From Variovorax sp. WS11 (GTDB taxonomy: Bacteria; Pseudomonadota; Gammaproteobacteria; Burkholderiales; Burkholderiaceae_C), in contig NZ_JAAGOW010000005.1 in assembly GCF_010499245.1 (NCBI RefSeq), positions 310,001 through 374,000 on the forward strand: a stretch of 64,000 nucleotides of DNA. The letters run 5' to 3'. The notes under the pieces were generated by a model. It was not told where the DNA came from. It did no database searches and saw only the letters and a list, made by a program, of their open reading frames with translations. This document shows positions 16,549 to 25,288 of this stretch, in pieces (position 1 is the stretch's first letter; each line of letters begins with the position of its first letter). The translations under genes and the position numbers were made by a program.

Positions 16549-17489
16549 GTGGGCGCTCCTGCTTCGATCGAGGACTTGACGGCCGGGCCACCGTCGCTGC
16601 CGGCGCTGGAGACCACGCTCGCCGGCGAGGCGCGGCCCGTGCTGCGGCGCAGCCGGCGATCGCGCAAGATCGCGATCGCGGTGTCGGCCACGCCGCGCGG
16701 CAGGTAGACGATCACCAGCATCAGCAGGATGCCCTGCACCACGTTGCGATAGTCGGCGAACACGCGGAACAGCTCGGGCAGCGAGGTCAGGATGGCGGCG
16801 CCCACCAGCGCGCCCCACACCGAGGTGCGCCCGCCCAGCACGACCATCGCCAGCGTCGCCACCAGCATGCCGAAGCCGAACTCCCCCGGCGTGATGGCGT
16901 AGCTGCTGGTCGCCTGAAGCGCACCGCCCAGCCCGGCCAGCAGCCCGGACAGGATGAACGCGATGCGGTGGTAGTAGGGCACCGAGATGCCCAGCGACAC
17001 CGCCACCGTCTCGTCCTCGCGGATCACGTCCATGGCCCGGCCCACGCTGTAGCGGCCCATCGCCGACAGCATCAGCACCACCACGGCCACGACCGCCAGC
17101 AGCACGCCGGTGCCCGCCACCTTCGGAATGCCGTTGACGCCGAGCGCGCCGTTGGTGACGCTGGCCCAGTTCTGCGTCGCCGACAGCACGATCTGCACCA
17201 GCGCCAGCGTGGCCACGGCCTGGAACACGCCGCGCAGGCGCGACAGCGGGATCGCCAGCACCGCACTGGCCAGCGTGCCCAGCACCGTGCCGGCGACGAT
17301 GGCCGCGAACGGCGGCCAGCCGGCCTTGGTGATCAGCAGCGCACAGCCGTAGGCGCCCAGCGCGGCGAAGCCCGCGGTGCCCAGCGAGAACACGCCGGCG
17401 CGCAGCACCACGTACTGGCTCATCGCCAGCAGCGCGTAGACCAGGATGTGGTCGAACAGCGACTGGTAGGTGTAGAAGAAGTTGATCAT
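16545..17489 (-). CDS. livM: Liv-type ABC transporter permease (LivM-like), 314 aa
   Basis: It is a polytopic inner-membrane protein with about eight or nine hydrophobic segments. It has the family signatures GVFSLGTAGFAALGAY (residues 33-48) and, near 190, the EAA-like cytoplasmic loop AMDVIREDETVAVSLGI that contacts the ATPase. ATG 17489 overlaps the LivH stop as ATGA. Permease partner of the LivH homologue; solute unknown. Confidence 0.92.
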   Translation of the reverse strand: MINFFYTYQSLFDHILVYALLAMSQYVVLRAGVFSLGTAGFAALGAYGCALLITKAGWPPFAAIVAGTVLGTLASAVLAIPLSRLRGVFQAVATLALVQIVLSATQNWASVTNGALGVNGIPKVAGTGVLLAVVAVVVLMLSAMGRYSVGRAMDVIREDETVAVSLGISVPYYHRIAFILSGLLAGLGGALQATSSYAITPGEFGFGMLVATLAMVVLGGRTSVWGALVGAAILTSLPELFRVFADYRNVVQGILLMLVIVYLPRGVADTAIAILRDRRLRRSTGRASPASVVSSAGSDGGPAVKSSIEAGAPT

Positions 17490-18379
17490 GCGCGTTGGAT
17501 CCGCATCGCCGCGGTGGACTGGCCGAACAGGCCGGTGGGCTTCACCAGGATCACGATGAACAGGGCGGTGAACACGATGGCTTCGGCGACGCCCGAGGAC
17601 ACGTAGGCGACGGCGAGGGTCTGCACGATGCCGATGGCCAGCCCCGCGATCAGCGCGCCGGGGATGCTGCCGAGCCCGCCCAGGATGATGATCACGAAGG
17701 CGCGCAGCAGCAGCGGCTCGCCCATGGCGAAGTGCACCGAGTTGAAGACCAGCCCGATCAGCACCCCCGCCATGCCGGCCAGCGCGCCGGAGATCAGGAA
17801 CACCTGCATGTTGACCGGCCCGGGGTTGATGCCCAGCAGCCGTGAGGTCTGCTCCGAGTAGGCCACGCAGCGGATGCGCTGGCCGAAGCTGGTGCGGTAC
17901 AGGTACCAGACCAGGCCGAACACCATCGCCACCACCAGCCCGACGATCACCAGCTGCAGCAGCTGGATGCGCAGGCCGCCGACGGTGTAGACGACCACCG
18001 GGAAGGCGTCGAAGGGGAAGCGCATGACCGCGGTGTTGGAGACCTTCTGCGCAATCGCGAGCAACACCAGGTCGGCGCCGATAGAGGAAACGATGGCGGA
18101 AAACTCCGGCGCATTGCGGCGCCGCAGCGGCCGGAAGGCGAACACGTCGAGCGCCACCGACACCAGCCCGCCGGCCACCATGGCCAGCAGCAGCGCCACG
18201 TAGATCGGCGCATCGAGCATGGTGACGGCATACAAGCCCGCGAAGGCGCCCCACATGAACACCGAGCCGTGGGCCATGTTCATGATGTGGTTCACGCCGA
18301 AGAGCAGCGTGAATCCGAGCGCGAACAGGGCGTAGACACTGCCCACGACCACGCCGTTGAGGAGTTGTTGCATCAGCAT
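17486..18379 (-). CDS. livH: Liv-type ABC transporter permease (LivH-like), 297 aa
   Basis: The protein has about eight membrane helices, the opening LNGVVVGSVYALFALGFTL and NHIMNMAHGSVFMWGAF motifs, and the coupling loop RCVAYSEQTSRLLGI near 150. ATG 18379 (MLMQQLL) is chosen over 18373 because it lies exactly 35 bases from GTCCCC box 3a with TATGCT between, the leaderless geometry seen elsewhere. It is the first gene of livHMGF-SDR. Its likely binding protein is at 20237 on the other strand. Confidence 0.92.
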   Translation of the reverse strand: MLMQQLLNGVVVGSVYALFALGFTLLFGVNHIMNMAHGSVFMWGAFAGLYAVTMLDAPIYVALLLAMVAGGLVSVALDVFAFRPLRRRNAPEFSAIVSSIGADLVLLAIAQKVSNTAVMRFPFDAFPVVVYTVGGLRIQLLQLVIVGLVVAMVFGLVWYLYRTSFGQRIRCVAYSEQTSRLLGINPGPVNMQVFLISGALAGMAGVLIGLVFNSVHFAMGEPLLLRAFVIIILGGLGSIPGALIAGLAIGIVQTLAVAYVSSGVAEAIVFTALFIVILVKPTGLFGQSTAAMRIQRA

Positions 18380-18413
18380 GGGGCGAGCATAGGAATGCGC
18401 TCGCCGGGTGTAT

Positions 18414-18431
18414 GTCCCCTCGGGGTGGGAC
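18414..18431 (-). promoter_or_regulatory. GTCCCC box 3a (livH promoter)
   Basis: GTCCCC-TCGGGG-TGGGAC matches 11/12. Reading toward livH, TATGCT lies at 18386-18391 and the ATG at 18379 begins 35 bases from the box. No Shine-Dalgarno site is apparent, consistent with a leaderless mRNA. Confidence 0.65.
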
Positions 18432-18467
18432 GGGGTTTGCACGGAGCGCGACCGGCGGTGAAATCCG

Positions 18468-18485
18468 GTCCCCTGCGGTGGGGAC
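18468..18485 (+). promoter_or_regulatory. GTCCCC box 3b (SnoaL-P450 promoter)
   Basis: GTCCCC-TGCGGT-GGGGAC is a perfect 12/12 match followed by AGACG. GACACT at 18508-18513 occupies the -10 position; the ATG (18541) is 56 bases past the box with CTGGAGG before it. An extra half-site GGGGAC lies at 18505-18510. Confidence 0.7.
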
Positions 18486-18540
18486 AGACGCTGCCGGCGC
18501 AGGTGGGGACACTGGCCCTTCCCCTGGAGGAATCACCGTG

Positions 18541-18996
18541 ATGCGCTTTCCCCACCTGCCCGTCGAGGACGAGCTCGAGATCCGATCCGTCTTCGCCCGC
18601 TACGGCCACCTGGCCGATGCCGGCGACCCGAACTTCGTCCAGCTGTTCACCGAGGATGCCAGCTGGACGCGCGCCAATTCGCCGCCGGCCGCGCACGGCG
18701 GCAGCGGCCTGCCCGCGGAAACCATCCGCGGCCGCGACAAGCTCTTGGCGCTGATGGACGAGGTGATGAAGAAGAAGTTCAGGCAGCGCATGCACCATCA
18801 GATGACCGACTTCTACGTGGTGCCCGGCGCCGGCGCCGACGACGCCATGGGCCACGCGCGGGCGCTGATCACCGACTGGCGCGACGGCCCCGGCAAGATC
18901 GCGATGTTCGGCAAGTACGACGTGCGCTTCCGCCGGACCGAGGTGGGCTGGCGCATCAGCGACATGCAGGTTCGCGTGCTGCCGGGCGAGGAGTGA
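18541..18996 (+). CDS. SnoaL-like / NTF2-fold protein, 151 aa
   Basis: It has the cone-shaped NTF2-like fold, with the opening helix VEDELEIRSVFARYGHLADAG (residues 7-27, abbreviated), FVQLFTEDASWTR, the IRGRDKLLALMDE helix, RMHHQMTDFYVV and the final strand GWRISDMQVRVL. Members act as small isomerases, dehydratases or hydroxylases, or as partner subunits. Four bases of its stop region overlap the GTG-containing lead of the P450 gene, whose ATG is 5 bases later. It is the first gene of a box-3b-controlled unit with P450 and the binding protein. Confidence 0.83.
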   Translation: MRFPHLPVEDELEIRSVFARYGHLADAGDPNFVQLFTEDASWTRANSPPAAHGGSGLPAETIRGRDKLLALMDEVMKKKFRQRMHHQMTDFYVVPGAGADDAMGHARALITDWRDGPGKIAMFGKYDVRFRRTEVGWRISDMQVRVLPGEE

Positions 18997-19001
18997 AGGC
19001 C

Positions 19002-20201
19002 ATGAGCGCTGTCCTTGCCCCTGAAGCGCCGGTCCTCGACGAAGACCCGTTCTCCGACGAGAACATCGCCGACCCCTACCCCTTCTTCGAGCGCATGCGC
19101 GAGCTCGGCCCCGCGGTCTTCATCGCGCCGCACGGCTACTACGCGGTCGGCCGCCACGACGAGGCAGGCATCGTCGCCAGCGACTACGCGCGCTTCACCA
19201 CCGAAGGCGGCGTCGGCATGAGCGACATCCGCAAGCCGGGCGCCTGGCGCACCCGCAGCCCGATCGCGGAGCTCGACCCGCCGGAGCACACGCGGGTGCG
19301 CGCGGCACTGCAGAAGATTCTGTCGCCGCTGGTCATCAAGACCTGGAAGGAGAAGTTCGCGCAGCGTGCCGAGGAGGTCGCCGACCAGGTCGTGGCGCGG
19401 GGCAGCATCGATGGCGTGGCCGATATCGCCGAGGCCTTCGTGCTGGACGTGTTCCCCTCGGTGCTGGGCGTCGACGTCCCGCCCGAGCGCATCAAGCTCA
19501 CGGGCGAGCTCAACTTCAACCAGATCGGGCCCAACAACGAGCGCGTGGCCCGCACGCTCGAGCGCGCCGGGCCGATCATGGACTGGTACCAGCAGGTGCT
19601 GCAGCGCGAGTACATGCTGCCGGGCGGCTTCGGCGAGAAGATCTACCAGGCCGAGGACGCGGGCGATTTCGACAAGGGGACCGCACCCTTCCATGTGCGC
19701 ACCTTCTTCCGCGCCGGCGTGGACACGACCATCGCGGGCATCGGCTCGACGCTCAAGCTGCTGTCCGAGCACCCGGAGCAGCTGGCGCTGGTGAAAGCCA
19801 ACCCGTCGCTGGTGAAGGGCGCGTTCGAGGAGGCGCTGCGCATGGAGTCGCCGGCCCAGGTGATGTTCCGCACCACGACCGGCGAGGTGGAACTCGGCGG
19901 CGTGCGGCTGAAGGCCGACACCAAGGTGGGCTACCACATGGGCGCGGCCAACCGCGATCCGCGCCAGTGGAGCGAGCCCGACCGCTACGACGTCACCCGC
20001 CAGACCACGGGCGTTCACCGCGCCTTCGGCCAGGGCGCGCATGTCTGCATCGGGCAGATGATCGCGCGGCTGGAGGCGGAGTGCATCCTCGGCGCGCTGA
20101 TCCGCCGCATCCGGCGCATCGAGCCGGCGGGCGCTGCCCGCTGGCGGCCGGTGAACACGCTGCGCACGCTGGACGTGCTGCCGCTGACGCTCGTCGTCTA
20201 G
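19002..20201 (+). CDS. Cytochrome P450, CYP199-like, 399 aa
   Basis: It has the heme-thiolate loop FGQGAHVCIGQM near residue 345, the K-helix EEALRME (ExxR), and the I-helix acid-alcohol pair RAGVDTTIAG near 240. The stretches MGAANRDPRQWSEPDRYDV and GVHRAFGQG recall CYP199A enzymes, which oxidise para-substituted benzoates (recollection of the family, not a search). ATG 19002 is chosen over GTG 18993. Soluble class I P450s need a ferredoxin and reductase; the only ferredoxin in view is at 35091-35414. It has a paralogue at 44931. Confidence 0.9.
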   Translation: MSAVLAPEAPVLDEDPFSDENIADPYPFFERMRELGPAVFIAPHGYYAVGRHDEAGIVASDYARFTTEGGVGMSDIRKPGAWRTRSPIAELDPPEHTRVRAALQKILSPLVIKTWKEKFAQRAEEVADQVVARGSIDGVADIAEAFVLDVFPSVLGVDVPPERIKLTGELNFNQIGPNNERVARTLERAGPIMDWYQQVLQREYMLPGGFGEKIYQAEDAGDFDKGTAPFHVRTFFRAGVDTTIAGIGSTLKLLSEHPEQLALVKANPSLVKGAFEEALRMESPAQVMFRTTTGEVELGGVRLKADTKVGYHMGAANRDPRQWSEPDRYDVTRQTTGVHRAFGQGAHVCIGQMIARLEAECILGALIRRIRRIEPAGAARWRPVNTLRTLDVLPLTLVV

Positions 20202-20236
20202 AGCCTTCACACGCACGCACACAAAAGGAGACCACC

Positions 20237-21367
20237 ATGCACACGCACCGCAGAGCCGCGATCGCCGGCGCCATCCTCCTCGCCTTCGGCGGGCTTGCCT
20301 TCGGGCAAGGCAAGGACATCCCCGTCGGCGTCTTCAACGCGATGACCGGTACCTACGCCTTCGGCGGGGTGCCGATCCAGAATGGGATGAAGCTGGCCCT
20401 GGAAGAAGCCAACACGCAGGGCCTGCCGGGCGGCAACAAGTTCAAGGTGTTCGAAGGCGACACGGCCGGCGACAAGGGCCAGACCATCAACCTGGTCAAC
20501 CAGTTCGTGAAGCGCGACAACGTGATGCTGATCCTCGGCCCCACCATCAGCGGCGAGGCGCTGGCCGGTGCGCCCGTGGCCAACGACCTGAAGGTGCCGA
20601 TCCTGGCCATCGGCAGTTCGCCCGGCATCCTGGCGACGGGCCCCTGGGCCTTCAAGATCCAGGCGACGCCGGGGGACATCATGGGCTTCCTCGGCAAGCT
20701 GGCAGTGGAGAAGCTGGCCGTCAAGCGAATCATCCTGCTGCACGACCAGAGCAACGACGGCTATGTCGGCCAGAAGAACGCGCTGGCCGACTACCTGGCC
20801 AAGGCAGGCACGACGGTGGTGGCCGACGAGAAGTTCGTCTCCTCCGAATCCAACTTCCTGGCGCTGGCCACCAAGGTCGCCACCACGCCGGCCGATGCGA
20901 TCTTCATCGCGGCGCCGGCCGAGGTGACGGCCAACCTGATCCTGCAGATCCGCCAGGCGGGCCTGGATTCGAAGGTCAAGTTCATCGGCCCGTCCACGCT
21001 GGGTTCGCTCGGCTTCATCAAGGCCGGCGGCAAGGCGGTGGAAGGCACCTACGTCGTTTCCGACTACTCGCCGAACAGCCCGGCGCCGATGAACCAGGCT
21101 TTCGTCAAGGCCTACCAGGCCAAGTACAAGTCGGTGCCCGACAACTGGGCGGGCATGGGCTACGCGCTCGGCCAGGTGGCGGTGCAAGCGGTGAAGAACG
21201 CGGGGCCCGAGCCGGACCGCACGAAGATCCGCGACGAGCTGGCGAAGCTGAGCAAGGTGCCGATGGTGCTGGGCAACGGGACGTGGAGCGTGGATGCGGG
21301 GCGCAATCCCAGCTATGGCGGTGTGTTGCTGCAAGTGAAGGATGGGAACTTCGCTGCTGTTCAGTAG
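20237..21367 (+). CDS. Liv-type periplasmic substrate-binding protein, 376 aa
   Basis: A signal peptide ending FGGLAFGQG precedes a two-lobed type I periplasmic binding fold: IPVGVFNAMTGTYAFGG, NGMKLALEEANTQG, VFEGDTAGDKGQTINLV, and LIAPTISG-like ILGPTISGEALAGA. ATG 20237 has AAAGGAG 7 bases upstream. It follows the P450 in the same unit and most likely feeds the divergent livHMGF transporter. Such LivK homologues commonly bind aromatic acids as well as amino acids. Confidence 0.9.
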   Translation: MHTHRRAAIAGAILLAFGGLAFGQGKDIPVGVFNAMTGTYAFGGVPIQNGMKLALEEANTQGLPGGNKFKVFEGDTAGDKGQTINLVNQFVKRDNVMLILGPTISGEALAGAPVANDLKVPILAIGSSPGILATGPWAFKIQATPGDIMGFLGKLAVEKLAVKRIILLHDQSNDGYVGQKNALADYLAKAGTTVVADEKFVSSESNFLALATKVATTPADAIFIAAPAEVTANLILQIRQAGLDSKVKFIGPSTLGSLGFIKAGGKAVEGTYVVSDYSPNSPAPMNQAFVKAYQAKYKSVPDNWAGMGYALGQVAVQAVKNAGPEPDRTKIRDELAKLSKVPMVLGNGTWSVDAGRNPSYGGVLLQVKDGNFAAVQ

Positions 21368-21496
21368 CTCGGCGGCTCTGGTCGCTTAGGGGGGTTCGCT
21401 TCGGCAGCAGGATCTGCTGTAGCGACTCGCACAACCGCAGCCTGCTTTGTGCAAGAGCCTCATTGAAGCACCGGCGCGAGGGGCACGCAGCCTAAA

Positions 21497-21519
21497 CTTT
21501 TGGACGTCATTTCCGAAAG
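21497..21519. promoter_or_regulatory. Imperfect dyad before the ALDH start
   Basis: CTTTTGGA-N7-TCCGAAAG (7 of 8 pairs) lies 10-32 bases before the aldehyde dehydrogenase ATG, in the 161-base gap after the binding-protein gene. It could be an operator for the amine-oxidation cluster. No obvious Shine-Dalgarno site is present. Confidence 0.3.
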
Positions 21520-22613
21520 TCCGACTCCATGAACTCCTCCATCATCGAGCACCTCAGGAGCGCTGGCCGCCTGGATCGCGCGTTCATCGACGGCGAGTGG
21601 GTCGTGCCCCAGGGGCAAGCTCGCGCCTGTGTCATCGACCCGTCGACCGAAGAGCCGGTCGCGGAGATCGCGCTGGGAACTGCGCAAGACGTCGATGCGG
21701 CGGTGGCCGCAGCGCGCCGCGCCTTCGCCACCTGGTCCGTGAGTTCCGTCCAGAGCAGGGCCTTGCTTCTCGACCGCGTCCACACCCTGATCCTCGAGCG
21801 CGCAGAACTTTTCGCCCAGGCGATCTCACAAGAGATGGGCTCTGCCATCGGCGTTGCGCGCAGCACGCAGGTGCCGTCTGCGGCACAGCACATCCGCGTG
21901 GCCCGGGACAATCTGGCCAGCTATCCGTTCCTCACCCATCGGGGGGACATGGCCATCCTGCGCGAGGCCATCGGCGTGTGCGGCCTGATCACACCATGGA
22001 ACTGGCCGCTCTACCAGATCACCGCCAAGGTCGGCCCCGCCCTGGCAGCGGGATGCACGGTTGTCTTGAAGCCCAGCGAGCTGTCGCCCCTGAGCGCCTT
22101 GCTCTTCGCCGAGGTGGCGCAAGACGCAGGCATCCCGCCGGGTGTCTTCAACCTGGTGAACGGCAGTGGGCCCGAGGTCGGCGCTGCCTTGGCGGAGCAT
22201 CCGGACGTCGACATGATCTCGATCACCGGTTCGACGAGGGCCGGCGTCCTGGTTGCCCAGGCGGCGGCCCCGACGGTGAAGCGCGTGGCCCAGGAACTCG
22301 GCGGTAAGTCGCCCAACCTCATCTTGCCGGACGCGGACCTCTCTCGTGCCGTACCGGCAGGCGTGGCGGCCGCCTTTCGCAATGTCGGCCAATCCTGCAG
22401 CGCTCCGACTCGCATGATCGTGCCCCGCGAACACCTCCAGGAGGTCGAACGGATCGCGCTCGAAGCGGCATCCAGCATCGTCGTGGGCGATCCGCGTTCG
22501 CAGCAGACCACGCATGGCCCGGTGGCGAATCGCGCGCAGTTCAATCGGGTGCAGGAAATGATCGGCATCGGAATCACCGAAGGCGCGCGGCTCATTTGTG
22601 GCGGCCCCGGCCG

Positions 22614-22619
22614 GCCGGA
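22614..22619. repeat. Target-site duplication, left copy
   Basis: GCCGGA abuts the left end of the IS and is repeated at 24850-24855 on the right. Deleting one copy together with the element restores the ALDH reading frame, which supports these as the true boundaries. Confidence 0.85.
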
Positions 22620-22665
22620 CTTACTTTCCGCAGGTCGGCAGACGCATTTGCGCGTAATTTCCTGA
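22620..22665 (+). repeat. IS left terminal inverted repeat (46 bp)
   Basis: It begins CTTACTTTCCGCAGGTCGGC and matches the reverse complement of 24804-24849 at 45 of 46 positions. Its last three bases supply the stop codon of the truncated ALDH frame. Confidence 0.93.
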
Positions 22666-22677
22666 CGCCCGGGAAGA

Positions 22678-23028
22678 TCAGGGTTGGCGCGGTGCTTCCA
22701 GGTCGATGAGGCGCTCGGTCTGCTCCTCCCACGCCCGCATGAGCTTCTTGGCGTGGCGTTGGTTGTCTATGGCCTGCTGCAGCAAACTGGCCTGCTCGGG
22801 CGTGACCACGCGGTGCACAAGCTTGCCGTCCCTGAGGTGGCCCCATTCGTAGTACGGACCGTGCCGCGCCGAGGGGTCCTGGGCGCAGCGGCAACTCGGC
22901 CTGCCGCACACCTTCGTGCGCTTGTGCAGCGTGCCGGAGCACAGGTATTCGATCTCGGTGAGCGCGGCTCGGATGCGCCCGATCTTCTCGCGGGTTTGCT
23001 CAATGCGTTGGGCGACTGAACTCGGCAT
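22678..23028 (-). CDS. IS passenger protein, DUF6788-like, 116 aa
   Basis: It is a small basic protein with an N-terminal coiled-coil-like helix (VAQRIEQTREKIGRIRAALT) and a central cysteine/glycine motif KVCGRPSCRCAQDPSARHGPYYEW. Then comes GKLVHRVVTPEQASLLQQAI. This CGRPxCRC...HGPYY pattern is what I recall as DUF6788, often found beside transposases of this group; its role is unknown. It lies wholly inside the IS, divergent from the transposase, with a 24-bp perfect dyad between the two starts. It could be an accessory or regulatory factor of transposition. Confidence 0.8.
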   Translation of the reverse strand: MPSSVAQRIEQTREKIGRIRAALTEIEYLCSGTLHKRTKVCGRPSCRCAQDPSARHGPYYEWGHLRDGKLVHRVVTPEQASLLQQAIDNQRHAKKLMRAWEEQTERLIDLEAPRQP

Positions 23029-23034
23029 AGGCTC

Positions 23035-23072
23035 TTGACGGGTGTGTTGCTGGCGATAATAATATCGCCAGC
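23035..23072 (+). promoter_or_regulatory. Transposase promoter with overlapping perfect dyad
   Basis: TTGACG (23035-23040), a 17-base spacer and AATAAT (23058-23063) form a good sigma-70 promoter. A perfect inverted repeat GCTGGCGATA-ATAA-TATCGCCAGC (23049-23072) covers the -10 and directly abuts the transposase ATG at 23073. Transcription should start at or next to the ATG, so the mRNA is probably leaderless and repressible by a dyad-binding protein. Confidence 0.6.
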
Positions 23073-24788
23073 ATGCCGCGCTCGCAAGCCCCCACTTCCA
23101 CCATGGAGGAGGCAGGCTTCACTCTTCACACCGAGCGCCTGGGCCCGCTGCCCCTGATCAACCACTTCATCGAGCGCATCGGGCTGACCGAGACGCTGTC
23201 GCGCTTCGTGGCCTCGGACCGGCGTTGCGCCGTCAGTCACGCCAGCGCGCTGGGCGTGCTGCTGCGCTCCATCATCGTCGAGCGTGAGCCCATCTACCGT
23301 CAGCAGGAGACGGTGCACGGCTTCGCCGACGGCATGTTCGGCATCAGCGCCCGGGAGATGGGGCACCTGAGCGACGACCGCCTCGGACGGGCCCTGGACC
23401 ACCTGTTCGATGCCGACCGCACCGCGTTGCTCACCGAACTCGTCCTGGCCGTCGGGCAGCGCTTCGGTGTGCGTTTCGAGGAGTTCCACAACGACTCCAC
23501 GACGATCAGCTTCTGTGGCAGCTATCGCGGCGCGGGCGGGCGCCAGATCCGGGGGCGAACCGCCCCGGCGATCACGTACGGGAGGTCCAAAGCGCACCGC
23601 CCCGATCTCAAGCAGCTGCTGTTCATCCTCACCATGAGCGCCGATGGCAACGTCCCCGTGGCGTTTCGCTGCACCGACGGCAACACCAGCGACTCAGTCA
23701 CCCACATCGAGACTTGGAACACGCTACGCGCCATTGCCGGCAGCAGCGACTTCTTGTATTGCGCGGACTCAAAACTTTGTTCCCGCGAGAACATGGATCA
23801 CATCGACCGCGCGGGCGGCCGCTTCGTCACCGTCATGCCGCGCAACCGGCTGGAGGATGCGCAGTTCCGCGAATGGATCCAGACCCACACGCCCGAATGG
23901 ACCCTGGTCTGGGACCGGCCCAACCCGCGTTACGGCGACGGGCCGCGCGACTGCTGGTACGTGCACCGCGCCCCTCTGCCCTCCATGGAGGCCTGGTCCA
24001 TCGTCTGGGTCTGGAGCACGCTGCTGACGCTGCGCCAGCACGCCCGGCGCCTGCGCAACATCGCTGCGGCCATCGAGCAGTTCGAGGATCTGCGCCGGCG
24101 CCTGGCCTCCTCCAAGACCCGACTGCGCGGCGCCCCGGAGATCGACCTGCAGATCAAGCTCCTCCTGGAGCAGCACCACGTGGGCCGCTACCTCAAGGTG
24201 CGCCGCGTCGTGCGCGAGGAGCATGTATTCAAGCAAGCGCGCCGCGGTCGCCCCGGCCCCGACACCGCCTACCGCAAGATCACCAAGCGGCGCTTTGACG
24301 TGCAGTGGGTCATTGACGAGGACGCCATCACCTACGACCGCAGGAGTGATGGCTGCTATCCGTTGATGACCAACGACCGCACGCTCACCGCCGCCCAGGT
24401 CCTTGAGGCCCACAAGGGCCAGCCCATGATCGAGAAGCGCTTCGAGCAGGTCAAGACCGTGCACGAAATCGCCCCGGTCTTCCTCAAGAACGAGGGGCGC
24501 ATCGAAGCGCTGTTCACGCTATACGCCATCGCGCTGTTGGTTCAAGCCCTCATCGAGCGCGAGCTGCGCCAGGCCATGGCGCGCGAGGGCATCGAAGAAC
24601 TCCCCATCTATCCCGAGCAACGCCAGTGCGCGCACCCCACCACCGAGCAGGTGCTACGGCTGTTCAGCCTCGCCGAGCGCCACCATCTGCTTCAGCACGG
24701 ACACCCCGTCCAGGTCTTCGACCTCAAGCTCACACAGTTGCAGCGCCAAGTGCTCGCCCTCCTTGGCGTCCCGCCCGGCACGTTCTAG
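23073..24788 (+). CDS. IS1634-family-like transposase, 571 aa
   Basis: The N-terminal DUF4277-type region (LGPLPLINHFIERIGLTE through REMGHLSDDRLGRALDHLFDAD) is followed by a DDE-type core: HNDSTTISF (first Asp, near residue 145), YCADSKLCSREN (second Asp, near 230) and EKRFEQVKTVHEI (Glu region, near 455). It ends 61 bases before the right end of the element. The open frame appears intact, so the element may be active. Start ATG 23073 abuts a perfect dyad. Confidence 0.9.
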   Translation: MPRSQAPTSTMEEAGFTLHTERLGPLPLINHFIERIGLTETLSRFVASDRRCAVSHASALGVLLRSIIVEREPIYRQQETVHGFADGMFGISAREMGHLSDDRLGRALDHLFDADRTALLTELVLAVGQRFGVRFEEFHNDSTTISFCGSYRGAGGRQIRGRTAPAITYGRSKAHRPDLKQLLFILTMSADGNVPVAFRCTDGNTSDSVTHIETWNTLRAIAGSSDFLYCADSKLCSRENMDHIDRAGGRFVTVMPRNRLEDAQFREWIQTHTPEWTLVWDRPNPRYGDGPRDCWYVHRAPLPSMEAWSIVWVWSTLLTLRQHARRLRNIAAAIEQFEDLRRRLASSKTRLRGAPEIDLQIKLLLEQHHVGRYLKVRRVVREEHVFKQARRGRPGPDTAYRKITKRRFDVQWVIDEDAITYDRRSDGCYPLMTNDRTLTAAQVLEAHKGQPMIEKRFEQVKTVHEIAPVFLKNEGRIEALFTLYAIALLVQALIERELRQAMAREGIEELPIYPEQRQCAHPTTEQVLRLFSLAERHHLLQHGHPVQVFDLKLTQLQRQVLALLGVPPGTF

Positions 24789-24803
24789 ACCCGTCCTTCG
24801 CAG

Positions 24804-24849
24804 TCAGGAAATTACGCGCAAATGCGTCTCCCGACCTGCGGAAAGTAAG
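24804..24849 (-). repeat. IS right terminal inverted repeat (46 bp)
   Basis: Reverse complement of the left end except for one G/C difference at position 20 from the tip. It is followed directly by the right GCCGGA copy (24850-24855). Confidence 0.93.
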
Positions 24850-25288
24850 GCCGGAGGCTTTAAGCCGCGGCTTCTACTGCCGCCCGACCATCTTCACCGC
24901 GGTGCATCCTCAAATGCAGATCGCGCAGGAAGAGATCTTCGGGCCGGTGCTCGCGATCATTCCCTATGACAGCGTGGACGAGGCCGTGGAGATCGCCAAC
25001 GACACCGTCTACGGCCTGGGCGCCCATGTGCAAGGCAAGGACCTCGGCGCGGCGCGCGCCGTCGCGGCGCGCATCCGCTCCGGGCAGGTGCACATCAACT
25101 ATCCGGCCTGGAACCCCCATGCCCCCTTTGGCGGCTACAAGCGGTCGGGAAATGGCCGCGAATACGGAATCGAAGGCCTCGAGGAATATCTGGAAACCAA
25201 GGCCATTCTTGGCTTCCAGGGCGAGATTCATCATGTCCCCTCCACTGCACCATATCAACACTTCCCCCACGCCACCGGCCTCCGCTGA
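24850..25288 (+). pseudogene. Aldehyde dehydrogenase, C-terminal part, cut off by IS
   Basis: After the right target duplication the frame continues EALSRGFYCRPTIF, then the ALDH motif AQEEIFGPVLAIIPYD, VNDT-type IANDTVYGLGAHV, and PFGGYKRSGNGREYG near the end. This supplies the catalytic-domain closure and oligomerisation strand missing from 21529-22665. It has no start codon or ribosome site of its own. Its stop overlaps the start of the next gene by 56 bases, so the intact gene was translationally linked to the DAO flavoprotein. Confidence 0.9.

Larger units (their letters stand above)
21529..22665 (+). pseudogene. Aldehyde dehydrogenase, N-terminal part, disrupted by IS
   Basis: Residues 1-363 of an NAD-dependent aldehyde dehydrogenase include GLITPWNWPLYQ, the NAD loop ITGSTRAGVLVA, the general-base Glu in QELGGKSPNL and the nucleophile Cys in NVGQSCSAPTR. 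The native frame runs to 22619, where an IS1634-like element enters; the frame then reads 15 codons of the IS terminal repeat to a stop at 22663-22665. Removing the element and one GCCGGA copy restores a 507-residue frame with the C-terminal part at 24856-25288. The product lacks the C-terminal oligomerisation region and is probably inactive. Confidence 0.9.
22620..24849 (+). mobile_element. IS1634-family-like insertion sequence, 2230 bp, with a divergent passenger gene
   Basis: The element is bounded by 46-bp inverted repeats (45/46 identical; single mismatch at position 20) starting CTTACTTTCCGCAGG and by a 6-bp target duplication GCCGGA. It carries a transposase (23073-24788, plus) with DUF4277-like N-terminus and a small minus-strand gene (22678-23028). 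Near-identical ends and exact duplication suggest a fairly recent insertion. It disrupts the aldehyde dehydrogenase gene. Confidence 0.92.
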
